Shown here: piece after piece, positions 29,660-39,772 of the stretch
Numbering within the stretch: the first letter of the stretch is position 1
How the letters are laid out: every line of letters starts with the position of its first letter
Assembly: GCF_900104845.1 (NCBI RefSeq)
Contig: NZ_FNSR01000002.1
Location: 1-64,000, forward strand
Direction of reading: 5' to 3'
DNA length: 64,000 bases
Source: Paraburkholderia caballeronis
GTDB lineage: Bacteria; Pseudomonadota; Gammaproteobacteria; Burkholderiales; Burkholderiaceae
Position numbers and translations under genes: made by a program
The notes under the pieces: model-generated
Databases searched by the model: none
Told to the model about the DNA's origin: nothing
Seen by the model: only the letters and a program-made list of their open reading frames with translations

Positions 29660-30646
29660 TCAACGCATCGTCAGCACCGCCGCGCCGGTCAGCCGTCCGT
29701 CGCGCAGGTCCGAGAGCGCGCGGTTCGCGTCGGCCAGCGGATAACGCGTGGTCTCGATTTCGAGCGGATAACGCGCGGCGATTTCCATGAACGCGACGCC
29801 GTCGTCGCGCGTCAGGTTCGCGACCGACACGACGCTCCGCTCCTCCCACAGCAGCGCATACGGAAACGACGGAATGTCGCTCATGTGGATGCCGCCGCAC
29901 ACGACGATGCCGCCCTTCGCGACCGAGCCGAGCGCGGCCGGCACCAGCGCGCCGACCGGCGCGAACAGCAGCGCGGCGTCCAGTTCGTCGGGCGCGCGCT
30001 CGTCGCTGCCGCCGGCCCACGCCGCGCCGAGCCGGCGCGCGAACTGCTGCGCCGCCGCATCGCCGGGCCGCGTGAACGCATAGACGGTGCGGCCCTGATG
30101 CTTCGCGATCTGCGCGACGATGTGCGCGGCCGCGCCGAATCCGTAGATGCCGATGCGCTCCGCGTCGCCGGCCATCGCGAGCGTGCGGTAGCCGATCAGC
30201 CCCGCGCACAGCAGCGGCGCGGCCTCGACGTCGCCATAGCGGTCGGGTAGATGGAAGCAATAGCGGCTGTTCGCGACGGTGCGTTCCGCGTAGCCGCCGT
30301 CGATCGTGTAGCCGGTGAAGCCGGGCGCGTCGCACAGGTTCTCGCGGTGCTCCGCGCAGTAGCGGCAGTGTCCGCAGGTATGGCCGAGCCACGGCACGCC
30401 GACGCGGTCGCCCGGCGCGAAACCCGTCACGTTGCGGCCAAGCGCCGCGACGGTGCCGACGATCTCGTGGCCCGGGATCACCGGATGCTTCGGCTGCGCG
30501 AGGTCGCCGTCGACCACGTGCAGATCGGTGCGGCACACGCCGCACGCGTGGACGTCGATCAGCAGGTCGTCGTCGTCCGGCACCGGGTCGGGAACTTCGG
30601 CTTCCCGCAGCAGCGGACTCGTGCCGTCGTACAGCATCGCGCGCAT
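29660..30646 (-). CDS. Zinc-dependent alcohol dehydrogenase
   Basis: 328 residues, MDR family. The catalytic zinc site is in [14 protein letters not shown] and GHEIVG. The structural zinc has its four Cys in [15 protein letters not shown]. The nucleotide fold is [18 protein letters not shown]. It should interconvert primary alcohols and aldehydes with NAD(P)H, as in AdhA-type enzymes. The start at 30646 is chosen from GAGGGA upstream. It is divergent from the phosphoketolase gene across 280 bp. Phosphoketolase makes acetyl phosphate and this enzyme could reduce the derived acetaldehyde to recycle NADH. Confidence 0.9.
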   Translation of the reverse strand: MRAMLYDGTSPLLREAEVPDPVPDDDDLLIDVHACGVCRTDLHVVDGDLAQPKHPVIPGHEIVGTVAALGRNVTGFAPGDRVGVPWLGHTCGHCRYCAEHRENLCDAPGFTGYTIDGGYAERTVANSRYCFHLPDRYGDVEAAPLLCAGLIGYRTLAMAGDAERIGIYGFGAAAHIVAQIAKHQGRTVYAFTRPGDAAAQQFARRLGAAWAGGSDERAPDELDAALLFAPVGALVPAALGSVAKGGIVVCGGIHMSDIPSFPYALLWEERSVVSVANLTRDDGVAFMEIAARYPLEIETTRYPLADANRALSDLRDGRLTGAAVLTMR

Positions 30647-30926
30647 GGCTTCCCTCTCGTTCGCGGCGCACGCGACATGCGCGCACCCGCCTTGCACAGC
30701 ATGTTACGCGGTCGGCGCGCGGGTCGCGCTGCGGACGCGCCGCAGTCCGTACAAACGGAGCGCGGCCGCGCTTAACCAGACACTTAACGCTGTTCGCGCC
30801 GCGCGAACGTGGCACCATGGCAAGTCGCGCCCCGCACGGCTTCCCTCTCATCCCGCCCGGCACGCCCGCGCCGCATCATGGCCTCGTGGCCCCCGCAGCC
30901 TCGCGCCGCCGCACCTGGAGTCCCGC

Positions 30927-33329
30927 ATGAGCACCGTCAGCGAAGTCCCCCGCCCGCCCCTGTCCGACGAACTGCTGCAACGCATGGACGCGTACTGGCG
31001 CGCAACCAACTATCTGTCGGTCGGGCAGATCTACCTGCTCGCGAACCCGCTGCTGCGCGAGCCGCTGCAACTCGCGCACGTGAAGCCGCGGCTGCTCGGC
31101 CACTGGGGCACGACGCCCGGCCTGAACTTCATCTACACGCACCTGAACCGGATCATCAACGAGCGCGACCTCGACCTGCTGTTCCTCGCCGGCCCCGGCC
31201 ACGGCGGCCCGGCCGTCGTCGCGAACACGTGGCTCGAAGGCACGTACAGCGAAACGTGGCCGAACGTGCCGCAGGACGAAGAAGGGATGGCGAGGCTGTT
31301 CAAGCAGTTCAGCTTCCCCGGCGGCGTGCCGAGCCACGTCGCGCCGCAGACGCCCGGTTCGATCCATGAAGGCGGCGAACTCGGTTATGCGCTGTCGCAC
31401 GCGTATGGCGCGGTGTTCGACAATCCGGACCTGATCGTCGCGTGCGTGGTCGGCGACGGCGAGGCGGAAACCGGCCCGCTCGCGACGTCGTGGCATTCGA
31501 ACAAGTTCCTGAACCCGGTGACCGACGGCGCGGTGCTGCCGATCCTGCACCTGAACGGCTACAAGATCGCCGGGCCGACCGTGCTTGCGCGGATCGGCGA
31601 CGAGGAACTCGCCGCGCTGATGCGCGGTTACGGGCACGAGCCGATCTTCGTCGAGAGCGACGATCCGCCGGCCGCGCACCGGCTGCTCGCGGCCGCGTTC
31701 GACAAGGCGTTCGACGCGATCGCGCAGATCCAGCAGGCCGCGCGCCAGCGCGGCGACGTGACGCGCCCGCACTGGCCGATGATCGTGCTGCGCACGCCGA
31801 AGGGCTGGACCGGCCCGAAAACCGTCGACGGGCAAAAGACCGAAGGCTCGTGGCGCTCGCACCAGGTGCCGCTCGCGAACATCGGCAAGCCCGGCCATCT
31901 GGCGCTGCTCGAAGGCTGGATGCGCAGCTACCGCCCGGAGGAACTGTTCGACGAGTTCGGCCGGCCGAAGCCCGAGATCGCGTCGCTCGCGCCGCGCGGC
32001 GAGCGGCGGATGAGCGCGAACCCGCGTTCGAACGGCGGCGGCCGCGTGCGCGAACTGCGCGTGCCGGATTTCGAGAGCCACGCGGTCGAGGTGCCGGCGC
32101 CGGGCCAGGTCGACGCGGAGGCGACGCGCGTGATGGGCGCGTTCCTGAGCGAAGTGATGCGGGTCAACATGCCGACGCACAACTTCCGCCTGTTCGGCCC
32201 GGACGAAACCGCGTCGAACCGCTGGTCCGACGTGTTCGACGTGACGTCGCGCACGTGGCTCGCAGAGACGATACCCGACGACGTGCAGCTCGCGCGCGAC
32301 GGCCGCGTGATGGAGATCCTGAGCGAGCATACGTGCCAGGGCTGGCTCGAAGGCTATCTGCTGACCGGCCGCCACGGCTTCATGTCGTGCTACGAGGCGT
32401 TCATCCACATCATCGACTCGATGTTCAACCAGCATGCGAAGTGGCTGAAGATCATCCGCGAGATTCCGTGGCGGCGGCCGCTGCCGTCGCTGAACTACCT
32501 GCTGACGTCGCACGTGTGGCGGCAGGACCATAACGGCTTCAGCCACCAGGACCCGGGTTTCATCGACTACGCGGTGAACAAGAAGGCGGACACGGTGCGC
32601 GTCTACCTGCCGCCGGACGCGAACACGCTGCTCGCGGTCACCGACCACGTGCTGCGCACGTGGAACCGGATCAACATCATCGTCGCAGGCAAGCAGCCGC
32701 AGGCGCAATGGCTCGACATGGACGCCGCGATCCGCCACTGCGCGGACGGCATCGGCATCTGGCCGTGGGCGAGCAACGACGAAGGCGGGGAGCCGGACGT
32801 GGTGATGGCGTGCGCGGGCGACGTGCCGACGCTGGAAACGATCGCCGCCGTGGACCTGCTGCGCGCGTGGCTGCCGGACCTGCGCGTGCGCGTCGTCAAC
32901 GTGGTGGACCTGATGACGCTGGAGCCGGCGGACCGCCATCCGCACGGTCTGTCGGACGCCGACTTCGACGCGCTGTTCACGACGAGCCGGCCGGTGATCT
33001 TCGCGCACCACAGCTATCCGACGCTGATCCACAAGCTCACGTACCGGCGCACGAACCATTCGAACTTCCACGTGCACGGCTTCATCGAGGAAGGCACGAC
33101 GACCACGCCGTTCGACATGACCGTGCTGAACCGGCTCGACCGCTACCACCTGTGCGAAGCGGTGATCGACCACGTGCCGGGGCTCGCGCAGCGCGCCGCG
33201 CACATCCGCCAGACGCTGCACGACCGGCTCGCCGAGCACCGCCGCTACGTGGACGAATACGGTGACGACATGCCGGAGATCCGCGACTGGCGCTGGTCCG
33301 GACACGGCGTCCCGGCCGCCGGCGCGTGA
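30927..33329 (+). CDS. xfp: Xylulose-5-phosphate/fructose-6-phosphate phosphoketolase
   Basis: 800 residues, full length. It cleaves xylulose 5-phosphate (or fructose 6-phosphate) with phosphate to acetyl phosphate and an aldose phosphate, using thiamine diphosphate. Visible signatures are the N-terminal [25 protein letters not shown], the [10 protein letters not shown] segment and the ThDP/Mg motif [15 protein letters not shown] six bases upstream supports the ATG at 30927. No acetate kinase or phosphotransacetylase gene lies in the window, so the ATP-yielding step must be elsewhere. It fits the fermentation theme of this island. Confidence 0.95.
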   Translation: MSTVSEVPRPPLSDELLQRMDAYWRATNYLSVGQIYLLANPLLREPLQLAHVKPRLLGHWGTTPGLNFIYTHLNRIINERDLDLLFLAGPGHGGPAVVANTWLEGTYSETWPNVPQDEEGMARLFKQFSFPGGVPSHVAPQTPGSIHEGGELGYALSHAYGAVFDNPDLIVACVVGDGEAETGPLATSWHSNKFLNPVTDGAVLPILHLNGYKIAGPTVLARIGDEELAALMRGYGHEPIFVESDDPPAAHRLLAAAFDKAFDAIAQIQQAARQRGDVTRPHWPMIVLRTPKGWTGPKTVDGQKTEGSWRSHQVPLANIGKPGHLALLEGWMRSYRPEELFDEFGRPKPEIASLAPRGERRMSANPRSNGGGRVRELRVPDFESHAVEVPAPGQVDAEATRVMGAFLSEVMRVNMPTHNFRLFGPDETASNRWSDVFDVTSRTWLAETIPDDVQLARDGRVMEILSEHTCQGWLEGYLLTGRHGFMSCYEAFIHIIDSMFNQHAKWLKIIREIPWRRPLPSLNYLLTSHVWRQDHNGFSHQDPGFIDYAVNKKADTVRVYLPPDANTLLAVTDHVLRTWNRINIIVAGKQPQAQWLDMDAAIRHCADGIGIWPWASNDEGGEPDVVMACAGDVPTLETIAAVDLLRAWLPDLRVRVVNVVDLMTLEPADRHPHGLSDADFDALFTTSRPVIFAHHSYPTLIHKLTYRRTNHSNFHVHGFIEEGTTTTPFDMTVLNRLDRYHLCEAVIDHVPGLAQRAAHIRQTLHDRLAEHRRYVDEYGDDMPEIRDWRWSGHGVPAAGA

Positions 33330-33354
33330 GCGCCGCGCGGCGCTCGACGAGGGG

Positions 33355-34317
33355 TCATGCGTTCGAAAACGCCTTCGAGAACGCATCGACGAACACCGGC
33401 AACTGGTCGGCCGCGAGGCAGTCGATGCCCGCCGCGCCGACCCGGCCGTTGCCGCCCGGAAACCCGCGGCACAGCCGGTCCGCGCCGGCCGGCCGTTCGA
33501 GCGGAGCGCGCACGCTGACCGCATAACCGCCGTCCGCGCGCGCGCTCAGCACCGCATGCGCGCCGGCCGGCTCGTCGTTCGCGAGCGTGTTCGCGAACAC
33601 GCCGCGCACGCGGCGCGCCCACGGCTCGTCCGGCAGCACGTGCACGCTGCCCCAGCGCAGCGCGACGAGCGGCGCAGTCTCCCGTGCGCGCGCGATGTCC
33701 GCGCGGCGGCAGTCGGACAACCGCCGCACGACCGGCTCGGCCGCGATGAATTCGAACGGGTCCGCATATGGCTTCATCGCGAGATACAGCGCGGCCGGTT
33801 CGATCAGCAGGTCCGCGACGCTGTCGCCATACGCGTTGTAGTTGATCGACTCGCCGAGGTCGCGCAACTGTTCGGTCTCGGCGTCCGACAGGCCGATGCC
33901 GCGCGCCAGTGCGCGCGCAGTCTCCGCGAGGTTGTCGCCCCATGCGGCCGCGATCGCCCAGCGCCGGTAGCGGCCGCCGAGATAACGGTCGACGAGCACG
34001 CTCGTGCAGACCTTCGCGGTCGTGTCGATGTAGGCGCGCAGGTTCGTGCACGGCGGCATGTCGCCCGCGTAGTGATGATCGAAGTATTCGACCTCGACGC
34101 CGCGCGCGAGCAGCGCTTCGAGCGCAACGCGGTTCGTGTCGAACGACAGGTCGAGCACGGTCATCGAGTCGCCGGGCTGCGCGTTCGCGCGCGCGACCAG
34201 TGCGACATCGCGTTTCGCGCCGGTGATCAGCGTGGCCTCCCGCGGCGTCGCGAGCCGCAGCTGGTGCAGCGCGCAGAGGCCGTCGGCGTCGCCATTGAAT
34301 ACGTCGAAGTGCGCCAT
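33355..34317 (-). CDS. DHH-family phosphoesterase
   Basis: 320 residues. The Asp-His-His motif (EYFDHHYAGD) and the early FNGDADGLCALHQL block give the metal site. The C-terminal DHHA1-like part has the Gly-rich GGNGRVGAAGID motif. DHH proteins cleave phosphodiesters or short nucleic acids, for example NrnA, RecJ and cyclic-dinucleotide hydrolases; the exact substrate cannot be read here. It is convergent with xfp, and stop to stop is only 25 bp. Confidence 0.85.
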   Translation of the reverse strand: MAHFDVFNGDADGLCALHQLRLATPREATLITGAKRDVALVARANAQPGDSMTVLDLSFDTNRVALEALLARGVEVEYFDHHYAGDMPPCTNLRAYIDTTAKVCTSVLVDRYLGGRYRRWAIAAAWGDNLAETARALARGIGLSDAETEQLRDLGESINYNAYGDSVADLLIEPAALYLAMKPYADPFEFIAAEPVVRRLSDCRRADIARARETAPLVALRWGSVHVLPDEPWARRVRGVFANTLANDEPAGAHAVLSARADGGYAVSVRAPLERPAGADRLCRGFPGGNGRVGAAGIDCLAADQLPVFVDAFSKAFSNA

Positions 34318-34660
34318 GTTTCAGCAGTTCCTTTGCGTTGGGCGTGATCGGGCGTCACGCGAAAAGCCTTCGATAACACGAAGCGCCCGCGTTAGTCGAT
34401 AGCCGCGCGCGGCAATTCGCGCCGACGTACCGAATCGGTCAGCATGCGTGCTCGTCGCGTTGCGTTTGCGCGGATTTGTGTGCGGTTTCGCTTGAGCATA
34501 GCCTGGCGAACCGCCGCGCACGAAACCGGGCGCATCCGTGCCGCCGCCAGCCGTCGCCCTGTATGCTCGTGCGTGCAGCCCCGGCGTCTCCGGAGCACCG
34601 GCCGCCGTCCGAACCGTCCAGGACCGTCCAGGACCGTCACGATCATCACGCCCCGAAGCG
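34318..34660. other. Divergent intergenic region with short repeat
   Basis: 343 bp between the DHH and kinase/AAA starts. A 10-bp unit (GGACCGTCCA, first copy GAACCGTCCA) occurs three times in a row at 34611-34640, about 20 bp before the kinase/AAA start. No clear promoter is seen. Confidence 0.45.
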
Positions 34661-36352
34661 ATGCCCGCCAGCCCGACCGATCTCAACGCTCCCTCCGCCC
34701 GCCCCGCTCCATCCGGACCGCCGCAGCACGCGCGCAACCGCCGGCGCGCCGCGCGCCGCCATCTGCGCGCGGTCGATGCCGCGCTGCGCCGCGCGTCCAC
34801 CTATGCGCACCCGGCCGGCCGCATCGTGCGGATCGAGACGCACATCTCGATCGTCTATCTCGCCGGCCGCTTCGCCTACAAGCTCATGAAGCCGGTCGAT
34901 TTCGGCTTCGTCGATTTCACGCGGCTCGCCACGCGCCGGCGTTGCTGCGACGCCGAGATCCGTCTTAACCGGCCGTTCGCGGGATCGATCTACGTCGATG
35001 CGCTGCCGGTCGTGCGCGATGCGCGGCGGTGCCGGCTCGGCCGCGATGCCGGCGGCGCGGCCCGTGTCCGGGTGGTCGATTACGCGGTGAAGATGCGGCG
35101 CTTCGAGCAACGGATGCTGTTCTCGAACCTGCTCGCGAACGGCGAACTGCACGCCGCCGACATCGACGCGGCCGCCGCGCAGCTTGCCGCGAGCCATCGC
35201 CGCGCGCGCCGCGCCCCCGCGACGCGGCCGTTCGGCTCGGCCGCGCTGCTGCGCGGCCAGGTGCTGGCCGCGCTCGCGCCGCTGGAACGCGACCCGCGCA
35301 CCGCCGACGCGGTGCGGCAAGCGGGACTGCGCGCATGGTGCGAACGCCAATTCGCGCGGCTCGGCGCGTTTCTCGACGCGCGGCGCGCGAACGGCTTCGT
35401 GCGCGCGTGCCACGGCGACCTGCATCTGGACAACATCGTGCGGCACGGCCGCCATGCGCTGATGTTCGACTGCATCGAGTTCGACGACGCGCTGCGCTGG
35501 ATCGACGTGGCGAGCGACACCGCGTTCCTGCTGATGGACCTGCGCGCGCACGGCCGCGCGGATTTCGCGAACCGGCTGCTCGGCCGTTATCTCGAAGCGA
35601 CCGGCGACTACGACGGCCTTGCCGCATTGCGTCTGTACGTCGCGTACCGGGCGCTGGTGCGCGCGCTGGTCGCGGTGCTGAAGGCCGGGCCGCCGGCCGC
35701 CGCTGGCGCCGACGCGCGCGACGGCGGCCATGGAGCGTATCTCGCGCTGGCGATCGAACAGACCCGGCCGCGCAAGCCGTCGCTGCTGCTGTGCCACGGG
35801 TTTTCAGGCTCCGGCAAGTCGGTCGCGAGCCGCGCGCTCGCGGACCTGACCGGCGCGATCCGGCTGTCGAGCGACACCGAACGCAAACGCGCGCGGCCGT
35901 TCGAGCCGCTGGACCTGAACGCGTTGCCATCCGACGCGTATACGCCGGCCGCCATCGACGCGCTATACAGCCGCCTGGCCGGACTCGCGCGGACGGTGCT
36001 GGACGCCGGCCACACCGTCATCGTCGATGCGACGTTCCTGAAGCGCGCACAGCGCGAGCGTTTCATCGCGCTCGCGAGCCGGCTCGGCGTGCCGCTGCAG
36101 ATCCTCGACTTCCACGCCGATCCCGCGCGCCTCGCCGAACGGGTGCGAGCCCGCGCGCTCGGGCCGCGCGACGCGTCGGACGCCGGCGAGGCGGTGCTGG
36201 CCGCGCAGCAGGCGAGCGCCGATCCGTTGTGCGCCGACGAACTCGCCTCGACGATCGGCTTCGACACCGGCGTGCCGCTCGACGCGTTCGCGAACGCCGC
36301 GTACTGGTTGCCGCTGTTCGAACGCATGAACGACGACGACGGCACGCGTTGA
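34661..36352 (+). CDS. Two-domain kinase-like (APH) and AAA/P-loop protein
   Basis: 563 residues. The N-terminal half resembles the aminoglycoside/choline-kinase fold: a catalytic loop FVRACHGDLHLDN, then MFDCIEFDDALRWIDVASD with the metal-binding Asp. The C-terminal 180 residues are a separate P-loop kinase domain with Walker A GFSGSGKS and a TVIVDATFLKRAQRERF block like the AAA_33 group. The pairing of both domains in one chain is known in bacterial proteins of unknown substrate that often sit near stress and PHA genes. The ribosome binding site is weak, so the true start may lie a little upstream. Confidence 0.8.
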   Translation: MPASPTDLNAPSARPAPSGPPQHARNRRRAARRHLRAVDAALRRASTYAHPAGRIVRIETHISIVYLAGRFAYKLMKPVDFGFVDFTRLATRRRCCDAEIRLNRPFAGSIYVDALPVVRDARRCRLGRDAGGAARVRVVDYAVKMRRFEQRMLFSNLLANGELHAADIDAAAAQLAASHRRARRAPATRPFGSAALLRGQVLAALAPLERDPRTADAVRQAGLRAWCERQFARLGAFLDARRANGFVRACHGDLHLDNIVRHGRHALMFDCIEFDDALRWIDVASDTAFLLMDLRAHGRADFANRLLGRYLEATGDYDGLAALRLYVAYRALVRALVAVLKAGPPAAAGADARDGGHGAYLALAIEQTRPRKPSLLLCHGFSGSGKSVASRALADLTGAIRLSSDTERKRARPFEPLDLNALPSDAYTPAAIDALYSRLAGLARTVLDAGHTVIVDATFLKRAQRERFIALASRLGVPLQILDFHADPARLAERVRARALGPRDASDAGEAVLAAQQASADPLCADELASTIGFDTGVPLDAFANAAYWLPLFERMNDDDGTR

Positions 36353-36400
36353 CGCGCGACGCTACACTGCGGATTCCCCTTCTCCGCGACGGATCTTCCG

Positions 36401-37210
36401 ATGGCGCGCTCTCCCGTTTCCCGCATCCGTATCGGCATCGGCGGCTGGTCATACGAGCCGTGGCGCGGCCCGTTCTATCCGGAAGGCCTCGTGCAGCGCC
36501 GCGAGCTGGAATATGCGAGCCGGCATCTGACGTCGATCGAGATCAACTCGACGTTCTATGGCGCGCAGCGTCCGGAGAGCTTCGCGCGCTGGCACGACGA
36601 AACGCCGGACGACTTCGTGTTCGCATTGAAGGCGCCGCGCTTCGTGGTGAACCGCAAGACGCTCGCGGAAGCGGGCGCGTCGATCGCGCGTTTCATCGAA
36701 GGCGGCGTCACGCGGCTGCGCGACAAGCTCGGGCCGATCAACTGGCAGTTCGATCCGGGCAAGCGTTTCGATCCGGACGACTACGCGCGTTTTCTCGAAC
36801 TGCTGCCGGCGCAGGCGGACGGCCTGCGGCTGCGGCACGCGGTCGAGGTGCGCCACGACAGTTTCCGCACGCCGGAATTCATTGCGCTCGCGCGCCGGCA
36901 CGGAGTCGCGATCGTGATTTCCGGCGACTCGCGTTATCCGCTGATCGCGGATTTGACCGCGCCGTTCGTCTACGCGCGGATCATGGGGACGACCGAAGGC
37001 GAGCCGCTCGGTTATGCGCCGGCCGCGCTCGACCGCTGGGCCGAACGCGCGCGCACGTGGGCGGCGGGCGGCGCGCCGGACGACCTCGCGACGATCGAGC
37101 CGCAGCCTGCGTCGAAGGCAGGTCGCGACGTGTATCTGTACGTGATCAGCGGGCATAAGGTCAGCAACCCGGCGGCCGCGGGCGCGTTGATCGAGCGCCT
37201 GAAACGCTGA
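36401..37210 (+). CDS. DUF72 family protein
   Basis: 269 residues. Opening RIGIGGWSYEPWRGPFYPEG, FEINSTFY-like motif (SIEINSTFYGAQ) and FALKAPRFV are diagnostic of DUF72, a TIM-barrel-like family of unknown function. It lies 48 bp after the kinase/AAA gene on the same strand, so co-transcription is likely. No signal peptide or membrane segment. Confidence 0.9.
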   Translation: MARSPVSRIRIGIGGWSYEPWRGPFYPEGLVQRRELEYASRHLTSIEINSTFYGAQRPESFARWHDETPDDFVFALKAPRFVVNRKTLAEAGASIARFIEGGVTRLRDKLGPINWQFDPGKRFDPDDYARFLELLPAQADGLRLRHAVEVRHDSFRTPEFIALARRHGVAIVISGDSRYPLIADLTAPFVYARIMGTTEGEPLGYAPAALDRWAERARTWAAGGAPDDLATIEPQPASKAGRDVYLYVISGHKVSNPAAAGALIERLKR

Positions 37211-37540
37211 TCGCGTCACCCTCGATGAGTGCGTTTCGCGGCGGCTCAAGAGTCGAGCGCCGGGCAGGCGCGTGCGGCCAATGCCCGAAAGGCAGCGTGA
37301 GAACATGTGCCCACGAGGCTTCTAGCGACCTCCAGCACAAGCGCAGCCGACATGGATAGCGGTGCGAAAAACGACCCGCCATCGCACGTACCGGCAGACG
37401 AACGCAGCATCGCTGCGAAATGCCACTCCGGGATCGCTACACCGCTAGCGTCGCAATTCCGTCGAGCGTAAAGACGGCGACCACCGCGCCGCACGCACGA
37501 CCGGGCATGATGCGCGGCCCGCCAGCGGCCCGTGCTCGCG
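37211..37540. other. Convergent intergenic region with an uninterrupted minus frame
   Basis: 330 bp between the ends of DUF72 and rpoN. A minus-strand frame (37246-37494, 82 codons) reads through part of it with sequence such as SAALVLEVARSLVGTC, but there is no ribosome binding site or known domain, so it may be a repeat remnant. No T-tailed terminator seen. Confidence 0.4.
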
Positions 37541-39004
37541 TCACGCGTGACGGCGCAGTTCGGCCGCCGGCAGCTTCAGCATCTGCCGATACTTCGTGAC
37601 CGTGCGGCGCGCGACGCGCACGCCCTGCTCGCCGAGCGTCTCCGTCAACGCGACATCGGACAGCGGGTTGCGCGCGTCCTCCGCGTCGATCATCTCCTTG
37701 ATGAGCGCGCGCACCGCGGCCGCCGAGCAGGTGCCGCCGGTCCGCGTCTCCAGTTCGCGCGGGAAAAACCGCTTGAATTCGAAGATGCCGCGCGGCGTCG
37801 CCATGTACTTGTTGCCGGTCGCGCGCGACACCGTCGATTCGTGCAGCCCGAGTTCGTCCGCGACGTCCCGCAGCAGCAGCGGCCGCAACGCAATTTCGCC
37901 GTACTGGAAAAACGCCTTCTGCCTCGCGACGATGCATTCGCCGACGCGCTGGATCGTCTCGCAACGCTTGTGCGCGTTGCGGATCAGCCAGCGCGCCTCC
38001 TGCAACTGCTGCGCGAGCGGCGAGCGGCTCGTATGTTCCGAGCGCGCGAACATCTCCGCATACAGCGTGTGAATGCGCGCGCGCGGCTCGATCGCCGGGT
38101 TCACCGTGACGACCCAGCGGTTGCGCACCTGCCGCACGATCACGTCCGGCACCACGTAGCCGTCGTCCGCGCGGCCGTAGTGATTGCCCGGTTTCGGATC
38201 GAGCCGGCGCACCAGCGCGCACGCGGCCTGCAGCGACTGCGCATCGCAGCCCAATTGCCGTTGCAGTTCGCCATGCTCGCGGCGCGCGAGGCGCTCCAGA
38301 TGCCGCGTGACGATCTGATACGCGATGTCGCGCTGCGGCGTATCGGCCGGCATCGCTTCGAGCTGCAACGCGAGGCATTCGGACAGCGACCGCGCGCCGA
38401 TGCCGGGACGGTCGAGCGACTGCACGACCCGCAGCGCGACGCGCAACTGGTCCTCGTCGAGTTCCATCCCGAAGCCTTCGATTTCCGCGAGTTCGGCCAG
38501 GTCCTGGCGCAGATAACCGTCGTCGTCGAGCGCCTCGATCACGACGTGCGCGGCCATCCGGTCCGGCGTGTCGAGCGGCGACAGCCGCAGCGCCTCATGC
38601 AGTTGCTCGCGCAGCGTGATCGGCACCCGCACCCAGTCGGCCGCGTCGGAGTCGCCGTCTTCGCCGCCGCGATAACTCGACTGCCGCGTCGAGCCCGGCG
38701 AGCGCAGTTCGGCGGTGTAGCTGCCGGACGATTCGCCGGGCAACGCGCCGACCTCGCCGTTCGACGCGTCGGCCGACTCCGGCGCGGTCGCGATGCGGTC
38801 GCCGCCGTCGGCTCCGTCGGCAGTTGAAGCGCCGTCGCCCGCGTCGGACGCGGTCGGCGCGTATTCGAGAAACGGATTGGTGTCGAGCGCCTCGCGCATT
38901 TCCTGCTGGAATTCGAGCGACGACAGTTGCAGCAGCCGCACCGCCTGCTGCAGGCGCGGGGTCAGCGCGAGTTGCTGACGCGCGTGTAACGCGATGGAGG
39001 GCAT
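37541..39004 (-). CDS. rpoN: RNA polymerase sigma-54 factor
   Basis: 487 residues. The N-terminal activator-interacting region is Gln/Leu-rich (ALTPRLQQAVRLLQLSSLEF), an acidic linker follows (about 50-130), then the core-binding domain, a helix-turn-helix, and the RpoN box ARRTVTKYRQML, which contacts the -24 element. The start at 39004 is where homology begins; AGGAC lies upstream. The neighbours are not the usual lptB and hpf, so this is probably the second, stand-alone rpoN of the group. A -24/-12 sequence precedes it (see 39043-39057). Confidence 0.95.
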   Translation of the reverse strand: MPSIALHARQQLALTPRLQQAVRLLQLSSLEFQQEMREALDTNPFLEYAPTASDAGDGASTADGADGGDRIATAPESADASNGEVGALPGESSGSYTAELRSPGSTRQSSYRGGEDGDSDAADWVRVPITLREQLHEALRLSPLDTPDRMAAHVVIEALDDDGYLRQDLAELAEIEGFGMELDEDQLRVALRVVQSLDRPGIGARSLSECLALQLEAMPADTPQRDIAYQIVTRHLERLARREHGELQRQLGCDAQSLQAACALVRRLDPKPGNHYGRADDGYVVPDVIVRQVRNRWVVTVNPAIEPRARIHTLYAEMFARSEHTSRSPLAQQLQEARWLIRNAHKRCETIQRVGECIVARQKAFFQYGEIALRPLLLRDVADELGLHESTVSRATGNKYMATPRGIFEFKRFFPRELETRTGGTCSAAAVRALIKEMIDAEDARNPLSDVALTETLGEQGVRVARRTVTKYRQMLKLPAAELRRHA

Positions 39005-39327
39005 GGCAGTCCTGTGATTGGCTGGAAGACGGGCCGGATCACGCAACGTCCATGCCAGTTGTCGCAAGCCGCTGTTTCGCAACGGGATCGCCGTTTGCGC
39101 AACGGTATAACGGCCCGCTTCCGGACCGCGCCGCCCGGACATTTTTACAATCGACCGGCAAAAACGCCTTGCTGCGAACGCCGACTCGTTCGTGATCCGT
39201 AAGGATTGACCGGGCGGTGCGCAACGGGCGGCAAACCCCGCCGGCCAGCGGATCGAGCCGCCTCGCAACACGCGCGGCATGGCGTTTGCGAACCGAAGGC
39301 GGCAGGACAACCCGAACAGGAGAAACC
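39005..39327. other. Divergent intergenic region, rpoN / BON-domain gene
   Basis: 323 bp between two divergent starts. It holds the -24/-12 element on the rpoN side (39043-39057). On the BON side I see only the ribosome binding site and no clear promoter. Confidence 0.5.
39043..39057 (-). promoter_or_regulatory. Sigma-54-type -24/-12 promoter for rpoN
   Basis: On the minus strand the sequence TGGCATGGACGTTGC matches the consensus TGGCACG-N4-TTGCW, with GG and GC exactly 10 bases apart. Predicted transcription would start near 39031, leaving a leader of about 27 bases before the ATG at 39004. This suggests autoregulation by sigma-54. Confidence 0.6.
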
Positions 39328-39672
39328 ATGAAGTGCATCCCGTTGCTCAAGACCGCCGCCGCTGCGGCCTGTGTCACGTTCGCACTGAGCGCAGGCGCGC
39401 AGACCACCACCGATCCCGCGCCGTCCGGCTCCTCCGAAACCGTGGGTCAACACGTCGACGACGCGACGATCACGACCAAGGTGAAGGCCGAACTGCTCAG
39501 CGCGAAGAACGTGAAGTCCCAGCACATCCACGTGAAGACCCGCAAGGGCGTGGTGTCGCTGACCGGCAGCGTGCCGAGCGCCGAGGACCGCGACAACGCG
39601 GACCAGGTCGCGCAGAACGTGTCGGGCGTGGCGTCGGTGAAGAACCATCTGAAGGTCGCGCCGGCGCAGTAA
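39328..39672 (+). CDS. Periplasmic BON-domain protein
   Basis: 114 residues. A Sec signal peptide (1-24, cut after SAGA) is followed by one BON domain (VDDATITTKVKAELLSAKNV, later GVVSLTGSVPSAEDRDNA). BON domains of OsmY type bind phospholipid or other envelope parts and are often induced by osmotic or envelope stress. AGGAG seven bases upstream fixes the start. It is divergent from rpoN. Confidence 0.9.
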   Translation: MKCIPLLKTAAAAACVTFALSAGAQTTTDPAPSGSSETVGQHVDDATITTKVKAELLSAKNVKSQHIHVKTRKGVVSLTGSVPSAEDRDNADQVAQNVSGVASVKNHLKVAPAQ

Positions 39673-39697
39673 GCCGGGCGGGCGGGCGATGACGGCC

Positions 39698-39717
39698 GGG
39701 GCGGCTGCGGCCGCCCC
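39698..39717. terminator. Hairpin after the BON-domain gene
   Basis: 8-bp stem GGGGCGGC / GCCGCCCC with loop TGCG, 25 bp past the BON gene stop. Only GTTGT follows, so it is a weak intrinsic terminator on the + strand; it also lies between two convergent genes. Confidence 0.5.
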
Positions 39718-39772
39718 GTTGTCGTGAAGCCTGCGGGCGCGTACCCGCAGCAGGCCCCGATTACCCGGCGGG

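Noticed and set aside
28455..30926. FNR/ANR-type boxes upstream of the PHA operon, usp and xfp
   Set aside because: I searched by eye for TTGAT-N4-ATCAA and found only a half site near 29557; not enough to claim a site.
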